DNA of 64,000 nt from Arthrobacter_M sp030063245 (lineage in GTDB: Bacteria; Actinomycetota; Actinomycetes; Actinomycetales; Micrococcaceae). Each line of letters opens with the position of its first letter. Positions within the stretch are counted from its first letter, which is position 1. A program made the translations under genes and the position numbers. Positions 44,337 through 53,272 of this stretch are shown piece after piece. The stretch lies in NCBI RefSeq assembly GCF_051131705.1, contig NZ_CP180316.1, positions 4,278,001-4,342,000 of the forward strand, given 5' to 3'. Under the pieces are notes generated by a model. The model searched no databases and was not told the origin of the DNA. It worked only from the letters and a program-made list of their open reading frames with translations.

Positions 44337-45450
44337 GGTCTGCCTCGGGCGTAACAGCAGCTGCCTTGGTGGCACGCCGGGTCAGTCTCTTCAGCAGGGC
44401 CCTGGCCCGGACAAGACCGCGGCGTACGGCCACGAATCCTTCGCGTCGCAACCGCAGGGCAGTGCAGAGAGCACCATAGTGCAGCTTCTTCACCGGCACG
44501 TCGAATGTCGTCGGCAGGACCACAACGTTTTTGGAGAAATTGCGCTTAAAGGTCGTGACGTTGGCAAGCGACGGGTAGGTCTCGCTGACGATTCCGGTCA
44601 GCCCGCAGCTCGTGTTTCCGTTGGCCTTAAGCATCCGGAAACTCTCCCACAACAGCAGGTAGGGGGCAAAGGCCTTCCGCGCCCGGGCGGAACTCGCGGC
44701 AAAGTAGTAGACGGCATATCCGCGGTATTCTGTGCTGATCAACCAGCTCTGCGGCTTGCCGTCCAGATAGGCCACCAGCAGTTCCGTGTAATCTGCCAGC
44801 GAGCTCAGCAAGGTCTCGTAGTAGGCGGAGCCGAAGGCAGAAAACCCGTCACGCGCGGCCGTTTCCGCCATGATCGGGTACAGCTCCCGACGGAATACCT
44901 CCATCCGGTCGGCCCGCTCGATCCTGCGGATCTCCACCCCGGCGCGGGTCGCCTTGCGGATGCTCTGCCGGGCGTTGGGACGGAATCCGGCCAGCATGGC
45001 CTTTTCGTCCTGCGTCAGGTCCACCACAATTTCACGGTCATACCAGCCCGGTTCCAGGGCCTTGGCCACCCCCGGCTGAGGATGTTTCACCTGCAGGCGC
45101 AGGAAGACGGGACTGACCCGCGCATCACGGTCAAACTGGCCACGGATGGTGGCCACAAAACGCCGCTCTGCCGCGGGCGTCCGGGCCACGAACCAGACGG
45201 GCCCATTAACCACCACCATCGATTCGCGCAGACGGCGGGTGGAATGCAGATAACTGGCCAGCACTGCTGGCCCGTCGCCGTCGTCCTCAAAATAGGCGAA
45301 AATCCCAAATGGCTTCCGGCCCGTTTCGCGCTCAAAGACGGCCCACTGCGGCGTCTGCTCGAGTGGCACCAGCGTGTCCGGATGTCGGGCAACGAGTTCG
45401 TCAAAGCGCGCCGCGGTCAGCTCTTCGTAACGATAGTGCTCGGTGGTCAC
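44329..45450 (-). CDS. FemABX-family aminoacyltransferase (FemX-like)
   Basis: 373 residues with two GNAT-like halves. LEQTPQWAVFERETGRKPFG, GFRPNARQSIRKATRAGVEI and the closing domain with YLLLWESFRMLKANGN, GLTGI match lipid II:amino-acid transferases that build peptidoglycan cross-bridges with aminoacyl-tRNA. The C-terminus is basic. Overlaps the downstream oxidoreductase gene by eight bases and the upstream glycosyltransferase by four (ATGA), giving a tightly coupled three-gene unit. Whether it adds the first bridge residue is not known. Confidence 0.85.
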   Translation of the reverse strand: MTTEHYRYEELTAARFDELVARHPDTLVPLEQTPQWAVFERETGRKPFGIFAYFEDDGDGPAVLASYLHSTRRLRESMVVVNGPVWFVARTPAAERRFVATIRGQFDRDARVSPVFLRLQVKHPQPGVAKALEPGWYDREIVVDLTQDEKAMLAGFRPNARQSIRKATRAGVEIRRIERADRMEVFRRELYPIMAETAARDGFSAFGSAYYETLLSSLADYTELLVAYLDGKPQSWLISTEYRGYAVYYFAASSARARKAFAPYLLLWESFRMLKANGNTSCGLTGIVSETYPSLANVTTFKRNFSKNVVVLPTTFDVPVKKLHYGALCTALRLRREGFVAVRRGLVRARALLKRLTRRATKAAAVTPEADHD

Positions 45451-47099
45451 CGGGGGAATTCTCCTTGGGGTTGCTCTCTATGAACTGGATCCATGCTGTC
45501 GTGATTCATACTGGCTTCATCCGTACTGGCGTGATTCGTACTGGAGTGAGTCATGTTGGCGTGACTCGTACAGCTCGGATTCGTGCCTCCGCAATCGACC
45601 GATTCCGGTGTTGACCCTTGGGTGAATTCCGCGCCCGCGGTTCCGTTCAGGGCCTTCGTTCCGTTCAACACTACCCGGGACCAACCCGTGCCCACGGTGA
45701 ACCGGTCAGGAGCAAATTCCAACATGCCCGCCTGCGGATCGTCGCTTCCCAGACGCCGCACCACATCGGACTCGGGCCGCAGGATCTCCCGCACCACCAG
45801 CGCCATCACGGCCAGAGTCGCCCCGACATGCAGCAGCACCGCCAGCACGAAATACGGCATGTCGATGGCGTGCTGCGCATTTCCATCCCCGAGTTCACGG
45901 CCCAGGAACAGCAGCAGCGCCAGGTAGTGGAGAACCTCCACCGCCTGCCAGCTGAGCACCGTGCGCCATTTGGGACGCGCCAGCGCCAGCAGCGGCAGCA
46001 GCCAAAGGACGTGCTGGGGTGCGGCATGCTTGTCCGTCAGGCAATAAGCCGCGACCAGCAGGAACGCGAGCTGCGCCAACCGTGGACGGCGCGGAGCGGC
46101 CAGCGCTAACCAACCGATGCCCAAAACCGACAGCGTCAGCAGGATCAGCTGGGCAAGGTCAACGGCCACGGTGCCCATTCCCGCCCCGCCCAACCGTTCC
46201 GCGACCAGTTTGTAGGCCTTGTAGATGGAGGATTCACTGGGCTGGTTATCCAGTCCGATATTCAGGTAGGCGCGCCATGTGCCGAAATTCAGGACCAGGA
46301 CCGGCAGCATGATAACAAGCCAGGCGACGACGGCGGCGGTCACCGCCTCGAGCAGCGGAAGCCACCGGCGGGTCCGGATGCTCAGCATCAGCAGGGCCAC
46401 CAGGATCAGCAGGGCATACGGCTGGGCGCAGACGGCCAGCCCCAGCACGGCGCCTCCGGCCACGTTCCGCCGCCGCGCAAACAGCAGCATGCCCACGGAA
46501 ACCAGGCCCACAACCCACATGTCCCAGCTGGTCAGTGCGGTAAAAAGAAGCACCGGGCTGGCCGCCACGATTGCCGCATCCCACGGGCGGCGCCGCGCCG
46601 TGCGCGCAGTGGCCACGACGGCAAGAATCCACATCGCAATGATCAGGACGGCGTTGAGATCAAAAAAAGCCAGCTGACGCGGAGCGCCCACACCGGCGGC
46701 AGTGGTGAGCCATGCCGTGATTCCGGCGACCTCGCCGGTCAGCGGCGGGTAGTCAAAGGTGGCGTTGGGACCGAAGTACGGAAAGAAAACGGCCAGGCCC
46801 TTTTCCTTGAAGACATTGGGTATCTCGGACCAGCACGTGGTGGAGTACTGATCCGGTGTGCTCCAGCCGGACTGGCGACAATGGAATTTCAACAGCACCG
46901 CCAGGATTCCAGACGCCACGACCATAATGATCAGCACCCGTTCGACGGTAAAGAATCCCGGACTGACAACGCCCGGCGCACTCCGGCGTCCCAGCGGGCC
47001 ACCAACCACCTCGGTCATACGGCTCAGCAGCGCATCACCGCGGGTGGGAACGGCGATGCGGACGCGCCGGCGGCGCGCGTGGGGTTCGGAATCCTGCAT
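45447..47099 (-). CDS. GT87/DUF2029-like membrane glycosyltransferase
   Basis: 550 residues from ATG 47099, with about eleven helices. The extracytoplasmic N-terminal loop has WSTPDQYSTTCWSEIPNVFK and FPYFGPNATFDYPPLTGEV, resembling GT87 mannosyltransferase-like proteins that use polyprenyl-phosphate sugars. The C-terminus carries a His/Asn/Ser-rich low-complexity tail (NHASTDEASMNHDSMDP). A DUF2029-type gene commonly lies near rpsF in actinobacteria; here it is 28 kb away. Overlaps the FemX-like gene by four bases. Confidence 0.78.
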   Translation of the reverse strand: MQDSEPHARRRRVRIAVPTRGDALLSRMTEVVGGPLGRRSAPGVVSPGFFTVERVLIIMVVASGILAVLLKFHCRQSGWSTPDQYSTTCWSEIPNVFKEKGLAVFFPYFGPNATFDYPPLTGEVAGITAWLTTAAGVGAPRQLAFFDLNAVLIIAMWILAVVATARTARRRPWDAAIVAASPVLLFTALTSWDMWVVGLVSVGMLLFARRRNVAGGAVLGLAVCAQPYALLILVALLMLSIRTRRWLPLLEAVTAAVVAWLVIMLPVLVLNFGTWRAYLNIGLDNQPSESSIYKAYKLVAERLGGAGMGTVAVDLAQLILLTLSVLGIGWLALAAPRRPRLAQLAFLLVAAYCLTDKHAAPQHVLWLLPLLALARPKWRTVLSWQAVEVLHYLALLLFLGRELGDGNAQHAIDMPYFVLAVLLHVGATLAVMALVVREILRPESDVVRRLGSDDPQAGMLEFAPDRFTVGTGWSRVVLNGTKALNGTAGAEFTQGSTPESVDCGGTNPSCTSHANMTHSSTNHASTDEASMNHDSMDPVHREQPQGEFPR

Positions 47100-47286
47100 G
47101 ATTGCGAGCTTACCGGCTGGTGCTGACAAAGGAGGGCAGCATATCCGGAGCCGAACGGCGAGTGAATATACCGGACGGCTCCGGAGAGCCGGTGCGTGCA
47201 CGTCGGCCATGGGCCTAGGCAGCCTGACCCCGGGCCGCTACCTGATATTGATGACGTTCAGTCCCCAGGACTCCTGACCTAGCGCT

Positions 47287-48421
47287 TTAATCGCTGAGCG
47301 ACGTTTCGCGTTTCTTTGTCTCGAATCGCAGGATCCGGTCCGTGCCTGGGTAACGGGTTTCGGTGCTGGTGAGGTGGTCGCAGAGTTCGGCGATCGCGGC
47401 CGTGGCCCGTTTGGTGGGGAGGGGGTCGAGGCGGATGGTGAGGTAGCCGTCCCGGCCGGGGTCGATGTCGCCGCTGGTCGTGAGAGCCTGCCGGATCAGG
47501 GCGTGGGCTTCGTCGTCGGCGCGGGCGTAGCCGGTGTTGGTGCGGATCTCCCTGGCCAGGGTGGACGCGGTGTTGAACGCGGCCATCCGGATCGCGTGGG
47601 TGAGCAGTTTCGTCTCGGTGTCCAGGACCTGCTGGCCCGGGGCGATGTCACCAAGGGGTACCCGGGCCGGGATCTCCTTATGCACCGCCTGCGCCTCCTC
47701 GAAGACGGTTTGGGCGGTGAAAAGGTCCGCGGTGATCGCGTTGTGCCCGGCATTGGTGATCAGGACCGTGGCCGTTCCCGGCGCCGGGGTCCGGGCCGCC
47801 AGCAACGCGGCATCGGTGTCGGCGAGGGCCTTCCCGTACCGGGTTTTGGCGGTAAGTACGTTCTGGTAGGCCTTGCGTTTGGCCGGGTTCGGCACCGACC
47901 GTTCCGGATCATCATCGGTACTGGTGTAGGCGTCGTGGGAATCCAGGGCGAAGCGGATCCTGGCGTAGCGGAAGTAGTTCTCCTGCCGCCACCTGGCACC
48001 CATACGGTAAATCGCTTCCCCGGTAGCGAGGTCTGTGTCGGTGGTGAGGATGTGGATCTGCCGTAACCCGCCTGCCGGGACCTTGACCTTGCGGCTGATC
48101 TGGCGCATCGACAACACTTCCCCGGTAGTTCCGACAGGCACCTCGACCCGGATGTCGGCCGCGGCCCAGGTCCGGGTTTGTCCGTGTTCGTCGGTGTGCG
48201 TGACCTCGCTGAAGAGGGAGTCGTCGATGTCCCCGGTGGTGCCCTTGCGCCAGGTCAGCACATCAAAACCTGCTGAACTCATGTGTTGGAACAGGGCCGG
48301 GGACCAGCCGCCCCGGTCGAAACCGACCAGGACCGGGCGGTCATCGCCGATGATGGTGCGCAGGGTCGGCAGGAGCCGGCGCAGTTCCCCGGTCAGCGCG
48401 GCCCCGGTGTTATCCGTCGCG
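47287..48421 (-). pseudogene. Large DDE-type transposase, C-terminal part (interrupted gene)
   Basis: The continuation of the gene at 51284-52449. Reading from 48421 it encodes TDNTGAALTGELRRLLPTLR, then DDRPVLVGFDRGGWSPALFQ with a likely catalytic Asp, and ends TKKRETSLSD at 47287. The join across the insertion restores VLGVATDNTG without loss. The first ATG inside the fragment is at 48282. Not functional while interrupted. Confidence 0.82.
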
Positions 48422-48471
48422 TTGTTTGACGATAGGGCCGTCGTCTTTGGTGACGATGGTTCGGGTATGGA

Positions 48472-48503
48472 AACGCCCCGCCGGTGGTGCCCGGCGGGGC
48501 GTT
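48472..48503 (-). terminator. Terminator inside the transposon
   Basis: AACGCCCCGCCGG, six-base loop, CCGGCGGGGCGTT: a 13-bp perfect stem, followed on the minus strand by TTTCC. It is about 55 bases past the ExeA-like gene's stop and would end the transposon's operon. Confidence 0.75.
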
Positions 48504-48556
48504 GATTGTCATGGTGACGTGGTGGTCGTCATCGGTGACGGGGGCGCTGGTCGGGT

Positions 48557-49369
48557 TTATTCACTGTTTTCGGTGATCGCGGATTGGGCGGCGCTGACGT
48601 CCACGATGGATTTGTTGCCGGCGTAGGTTGCGATCAGGGAGGCGACGGCGAGGTTGTTCACTGCTCTGGGGTAGCCGCGGGATGCTTGATGGATCGCGGT
48701 GATCGCGTCATCGGAGAATAGCGGGTCGGATCGGCCTGCATAGGTGAGGTGGTGCCGGATGTAATCGGTGGTGTCTGTCGGCGCCATCCCGGTGATCGTG
48801 TAGCGGGTGGAGATTCGTTGGTCCAGGGCGGCCAGCACGGCGAGTTTGAGTCGTCGGCGCAGGGTTGGTTGACCGATGAGCAGCAGCGCGAAGTGCGAAC
48901 CGGTGTCCATCTCGGTGTTCGTGAGCATGCGCAGGGCTTCCAGATCGGTGTTGGAGAGCAGGTGGGCTTCATCGATCACGACAACGGGTAAGCGGGAACG
49001 CTCGTCGAGTTCCCCGGCGAGCAGGGACGCGGTTTGGGAGGCTAGGACGCCGGAGTAGAAGGCTGGCCCGCCGCCGAGGGCGGTCACGATCGCGGTGTGG
49101 ATCCCGCGCATCGTGATCGTGGGGTCCGGGATGTAGATGATCTGGTGCCGGGATGGTTCGAGTTGTTTCAGGGCTGCCCTGACGGCGACGGTTTTCCCGG
49201 CGCCGACTTCACCGGTGATCACTCCGAGTTGGCGTTGGGAGACGCACCAATCGATCCTCGCGATCGCTTCGCGGTGGGAAGGGTGGGCGTGCAGGGCTTG
49301 GGGCGGGAGGTCCCTACCGAAGGGCATGCGGGTGAATCCATAGTGGGCTTGTAAACGATCGATACTCAT
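48557..49369 (-). CDS. ExeA/TniB-like AAA ATPase of a transposon
   Basis: 270 residues. Walker A GEVGAGKTVAVRAAL (about residue 50), Walker B LPVVVIDEAHLLSNTD, sensor region LLLIGQPTLRRRL, arginine-finger context DQRISTRYT. Matches the ExeA/TniB/IstB-like ATPases that assist Mu-type transposases by marking targets. Its ATG overlaps the transposase stop by four bases. Complete, although the transposase partner is broken. Confidence 0.87.
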   Translation of the reverse strand: MSIDRLQAHYGFTRMPFGRDLPPQALHAHPSHREAIARIDWCVSQRQLGVITGEVGAGKTVAVRAALKQLEPSRHQIIYIPDPTITMRGIHTAIVTALGGGPAFYSGVLASQTASLLAGELDERSRLPVVVIDEAHLLSNTDLEALRMLTNTEMDTGSHFALLLIGQPTLRRRLKLAVLAALDQRISTRYTITGMAPTDTTDYIRHHLTYAGRSDPLFSDDAITAIHQASRGYPRAVNNLAVASLIATYAGNKSIVDVSAAQSAITENSE

Positions 49370-50396
49370 ATGTTTAGTTCCTTAGCGGTCCCGGTGGTGC
49401 TGGCGGTGTTGGTGGTCCCGGCGGCGATTTTGTCGAAGCTGATGGGCGCTCCGACCATGGTGTCTTTATGCCGGTCCGCTACCATGCGCAGGTAATCGAT
49501 CCCGGAGGACGCGTTGACGGCCCCGGTATCGGCGTCGTTAACGGCTTTGGCTGCTTTGTGGTGGACGTGGCGGCGGATCTCCAGCAGGACCGCTTCCCCG
49601 GCCGGGACCCCGCCGGCGGCACTAACGCTGATGGCACCGGTCAGGTCGAAGGGATCGTAGATCAGCTCAACGCGTTTCCCGGCCAGCAACGGGTCGACTT
49701 GGTAGATGTTGGGCTGCAGGGAGACCGTCGCTGATTTTGTCACTGTTCGGTGCGCGGACCAGCGGAACGCTTCGGCAATGATGTCCGGGTCCCGGCGGTC
49801 CGGGCGCCGGTTCGCCCAGCCGGTATCCCACCGGGCTAACGGTGTTTGTCCGGTAGTGGAGTGGATGGCTTGGTGGTAGACCATTTCCACCCAGGAACTG
49901 AATAACGCGTTCAGCTCCTCCAAGGACGAGATCGTGGTCCCGGCAGTATCCTGGACCGTAGCGCCGGTGGCGGGTTTGACGTCATCGGTTTTGTTGGCGC
50001 CGGCGGGTGTGATTTCGGTGTGTCGATCATGATCCGCCGCACCTGCGCCGAAGTCCGGGCGGGTTTTTCCCGTTTGAGGACCGCCGCCAGAGACAACACC
50101 TGTTCCGGGGTAATCATGCCCTGGGCGCGGGGTTTGGGTTTGAGTCCGTCGAACCCGCCGACACGCCAGGCACGGATCCACCGGTCGATCGTGTCCTTGG
50201 AGACCTGGATGGTCCCGCCGAACGGGCCAGGATGCACGGTCGCGGCAAGGGCCTTGACCATGGGACCGCGTTGGCGGGTAGTGACGGAGTCGTCCGCGGC
50301 TTCACGGATGAGCTGGTAACGGAATAACGCGATTTTCTCCGCTCGCTCTTTCCGGGCAAGACCATCACGGGAAGCGGTGCTGTGGGAGCCGGCCAT
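49366..50396 (-). pseudogene. Mu/TniA-type transposase missing its catalytic core
   Basis: N-terminal HTH region from ATG 50396: RKERAEKIALFRYQLIREAA and DTIDRWIRAWRVGGFDGLK, ending with KREKPARTSAQVRRIMID. The C-terminal part is in another frame: SLEELNALFSSWVEMVYHQ, HSTTGQTPLARWDTG and the beta-barrel PNIYQVDPLLAGKRVELIYD. The DDE domain that should lie between (about 200 residues) is absent, replaced by about 40 unrelated codons and a frameshift. Hence no transposition activity is expected. Confidence 0.8.
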
Positions 50397-50472
50397 AGGG
50401 CTCTCCTCTCAACTTAGGCAGGGTTTACGCCTGCCCCGGGTCGGGGAAGGTGCTTCCCACAGCGTGCCGGAC

Positions 50473-51111
50473 CTAGAGTGCCGGGCATAAGGGCGGGTTC
50501 GTGTTGGCACTGTTTTCCCACCAGGGACGACAGAACAACCACCCGTTGCAGACAGCGATCCCGGTCTGTTCCCACGCCACCGTAACGACGGCGCCGAACC
50601 TCTGGCCCAGGACCTTCGAATAAGCGGCCAAGACCGAGAGTGCCTGCCCGGCGGCAGTGCCAACTGGTTTGGGCCAGATCCGGGCCGCGTCCGCGGCGTC
50701 ACGGACCGTAAAAGCTGTGAATTTCTCTATGATGATCCCGGCGCAGGCAGCAAAGGTGCGTAACCAGTCACGCACCGTGGAGGCGGGCCGGCTCAACCGG
50801 ACAGCGATAACCCGGTGCCCGGCGCCGGTAGCCGTCTTGGCTTCTATCGCGGCGGCGATCACTGCCGCGCTATCGGCCCTCCGTGCCGCCAAAGTAACCG
50901 CCAGCAGCACATGCGTGACAGCGCACCCCGAGCACCGGGCCCGGCGGGGACGATGCTCCATTAGTTCCCGCCCGGAGCTGGTGCCATGGCGAATAACGCG
51001 GACCCTCGCCCAACCCCACGGGCGTAATCTCCCGGCGCATCCGGGGCACGAGAGGCGGCCGTCCAACAATTCTGACTCGACAACCCCAAGATCATGATTT
51101 ACCGTGAGCAT
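50473..51111 (-). CDS. DUF6431-like zinc-finger/HTH protein of the transposon
   Basis: 212 residues from ATG 51111, preceded by GGAAGG. Two CxxC pairs, RLSCPGCAGRL and RARCSGCAVTH, form a zinc-binding module like that of ISL3-type proteins. A helix-turn-helix (GHRVIAVRLSRPASTVRDWL) and a helical C-terminal part follow. No DDE residues. Found with ExeA-like and Mu-type genes in actinobacterial transposons; probably binds the transposon ends or regulates it. An in-frame ATG at 51165 lacks a ribosome binding site. Confidence 0.7.
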   Translation of the reverse strand: MLTVNHDLGVVESELLDGRLSCPGCAGRLRPWGWARVRVIRHGTSSGRELMEHRPRRARCSGCAVTHVLLAVTLAARRADSAAVIAAAIEAKTATGAGHRVIAVRLSRPASTVRDWLRTFAACAGIIIEKFTAFTVRDAADAARIWPKPVGTAAGQALSVLAAYSKVLGQRFGAVVTVAWEQTGIAVCNGWLFCRPWWENSANTNPPLCPAL

Positions 51112-51283
51112 CAGCGCGGCCTTCCGCGTTAGAACGGCCCGGCGTGGAGGTTTCCAAATTCGCATGCCGGGCCATTCGCTTAACTGGTCATCGTCACTCT
51201 GACGCCGCCGACCAACTTAAAGCAAGACCCTGCAGACAAAACCAGTATCGTCGCCAGCCATGACGAGGCCACCGTCAAACAAT

Positions 51284-52449
51284 GCGACGCCCAACACCCC
51301 GGGTTCGGCCATGACCACCAGCACCGGGGACCCGTGTCCGTCGGCGACCCAGGTCTCCTCGGTCGCCGGGACCGGGAACTTCAACCTCGTGGAATGGACC
51401 TTCCCGATCTTCCTCGTGCCCTGATAGGCGCGGACATGCCCGTCAACGTAGAGCACCGCGGCCAGACCCCCGCCCTCCTCGTCACCGCTGCCGTTCAGGT
51501 GTCTGGTTGCCATCGCGGTCAGCAGTTCCCCGGCCCTGCCGGTCCCGGCCAGGGCCGCGGTTTTGCGGCGGAGGGTTTTCACTTCCGGCGCCCGGTCCAG
51601 ACCCAGCACCCGTCCCATCGCGACCGGGTCGATCCGGGTTATCCCCTCGGCCCGGGGTTCCCCGGCCAGGGCCTGAAACACCGCCCCGGTGAGGATGGTG
51701 TCCAGACCGTAAAACCCGTTCGGCAACGCCCCGAACACCTCCTTCGCACACTCCAGCAATCCGGTGTTCACCAGGGCGGGCAGGGCCAGGAACAGCCCGG
51801 CCAACGGCACCCGGGCCGCCGGGGCGAACGCCGGGGCCGCGCATTCCAGCAGCCCGGTCCGGGCCCAGGCCCGTTCCCCGGACCGGTCCGCCGCAGCCGG
51901 CAGAACCGGCAGCCCTTCCGCCGGTTCGGTGATGACGGGACCGGCTTCCGGGTCCTGCCGGGACGGGTGCGCAGTGGCCGGTTCCTGTGCGGCGGTTTCC
52001 ATGGCCAATGTCCGCCGGACGGTGAATTCGGAGACACCCACTTTCGCACCGACTGCGCGCAGTGGCAGGCCGGTGGAGCGCAAGGCGCGGATCTCGGACA
52101 TCATGGATTCCGTCAGCCGGCTGGGCCCCCTCGGGCCCGGCTTTTCCGGGGCCAGACCCAACACCCCATCCATGGCCAGGACCTGGCGCCAGCGCCACAA
52201 CGTGCCCGGATCCACACCGAAAGCGGCAGAAATCTCCGCCACCGACGCGGCCTTAATGTCCGCCAGTTTCGCCGCCGTGAACCGGCGCGTCGCGGTGTCC
52301 CCGACATCCCAGGCGTAAGAGAGTTCCCCATGAACAAAAGCCCTGCCACCCGTCTCATCCTCGACCAGCGACACCGCCAGACCAATCGGGACGGCACCGG
52401 CGTCCATGGCCATCGGAAGGGGCAGTTGAGATGTCATCACGCCCATCAT
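51284..52449 (-). pseudogene. Large DDE-type transposase, N-terminal part (interrupted gene)
   Basis: About 390 residues from ATG 52449. Helix-turn-helix domains: VAEISAAFGVDPGTLWRWRQ (about residue 75) and LPLRAVGAKVGVSEFTVRRT (about residue 135). Then the first catalytic-type region AAVLYVDGHVRAYQGTRKIG. It stops at HGSPVLVVMAEPGVLGV, where the transposon enters; the rest continues at 48421. Codons after 51284 in the same frame belong to the transposon end and finish at TAA 51217. The full protein would be about 770 residues. Confidence 0.82.
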
Positions 52450-52487
52450 CCACCCCTCCCGAAGCCGCCGATTATCTTGCTTAGATT

Positions 52488-52697
52488 CTATCGCGTCTGA
52501 GGGAAAATTAACAGCCGACCACTCAACAAAAACACCGGAATCACACGGAAGCCATCGCGACAGTCACGCCCTATGTCCAGAGTCCTGAGACCCGCAATGT
52601 CACGTTCGTGCTTTTGACGACTCCGATCGACCCGGTCCTGATCGATCGGAGTGAAGAAGACCCTCTTAATGGAGGAAAGGGAAGGGAATCCACTCAT
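52488..52697 (-). CDS. Small ORF with near-perfect ribosome binding site
   Basis: 69 residues from ATG 52697, with AAGGAGGTGA ending four bases upstream, one of the best sites in the window. The peptide MSGFPSLSSIKRVFFTP continues into an Arg/Asp-rich middle and a hydrophobic end (VIPVFLLSGRLLIF). No family is recognised. It contains a hairpin (52620-52652). The 3' part may come from the flank or end of the transposase element, so it could be a truncated host gene. Confidence 0.35.
   Translation of the reverse strand: MSGFPSLSSIKRVFFTPIDQDRVDRSRQKHERDIAGLRTLDIGRDCRDGFRVIPVFLLSGRLLIFPQTR
52620..52652. repeat. Perfect inverted repeat (11-bp arms)
   Basis: ACTCCGATCGA and TCGATCGGAGT separated by 11 bases. 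Located inside the small ORF 52488-52697. It could be a hairpin in RNA or a protein-binding site. Confidence 0.7.
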
Positions 52698-53272
52698 GTT
52701 GTCACCTCCTTCAATACCATGATTCGGGGGCAGGAATGCGTTCGGATTGCGTGAAGGGTGTTTACGAGAAGTGGCACCGCGCGGCCTTTCGATTGGAGCA
52801 GCCTTTTATCGGGCGCAACAAATAAAACCATTTTCTTTTAGGGAAGAAGACATTATCCGGGCACAAAGCTGCGCGAATTGTTTGTACCTGGTCACCGGTT
52901 TCTGCCGCAGTCGGGATGTCCCTGACCGGAAATCCGTAGCAATTCCACCGTATTGTTCCCAATGTATGGTCCGGCAGACAACGCGGGCTGTCCGGTTGGA
53001 CCCATTGAGTTGGGCCTGTTCAAGGAAGAACCGACAGTCATTCGTCCATTCGTCCCAGTGGCAGTGCCTGGCGGTGCCGTGGATTCTTTAGCAGGATCGG
53101 CGGGCGCGACGAGCTAAGGCCGGTCGGCGGCGATATGTTCCGGCACCTGCAGGCTGATTGCGGTGAACTCATTCACCGGGCTACCCCATAAAGCGCGTAT
53201 TTGACCACACCATTCATAAAGTTTCTCAAGGAAGTTTTAAGGACGGTTGAATTCCGCGTCTGCAGGCACTGT
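52698..53272. other. Gene-poor stretch between mobile-element debris and the phosphatase gene
   Basis: About 575 bp of relatively A+T-rich sequence. The longest open frame (52747-53091, plus) has no ribosome binding site, no recognisable domain and irregular codon use. It contains Cys pairs (CANCLYLVTGFC, CSQCM) that look zinc-finger-like but cannot be assigned. Nothing else is seen. Confidence 0.5.

Larger units (their letters stand above)
48422..51283. mobile_element. Three-gene transposon inserted in another transposase gene
   Basis: About 2.86 kb. Ends TTGTTTGACG (48422 onward) and CGTCAAACAA (ending 51282) are inverted; the flanking host bases GCG (48419-48421 and 51284-51286) are directly repeated and explain the join of the host gene. 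Sub-terminal GGTGACG-type and GACGAT-type repeats are present near both ends. Carries an ExeA-like ATPase, a Mu/TniA-type transposase with an internal deletion, and a zinc-finger/HTH protein. Confidence 0.75.

Noticed and set aside
52747..53091. 114-codon Cys-rich open frame
   Set aside because: Cys pairs hint at a zinc finger but spacing fits no family I know, and there is no ribosome binding site.
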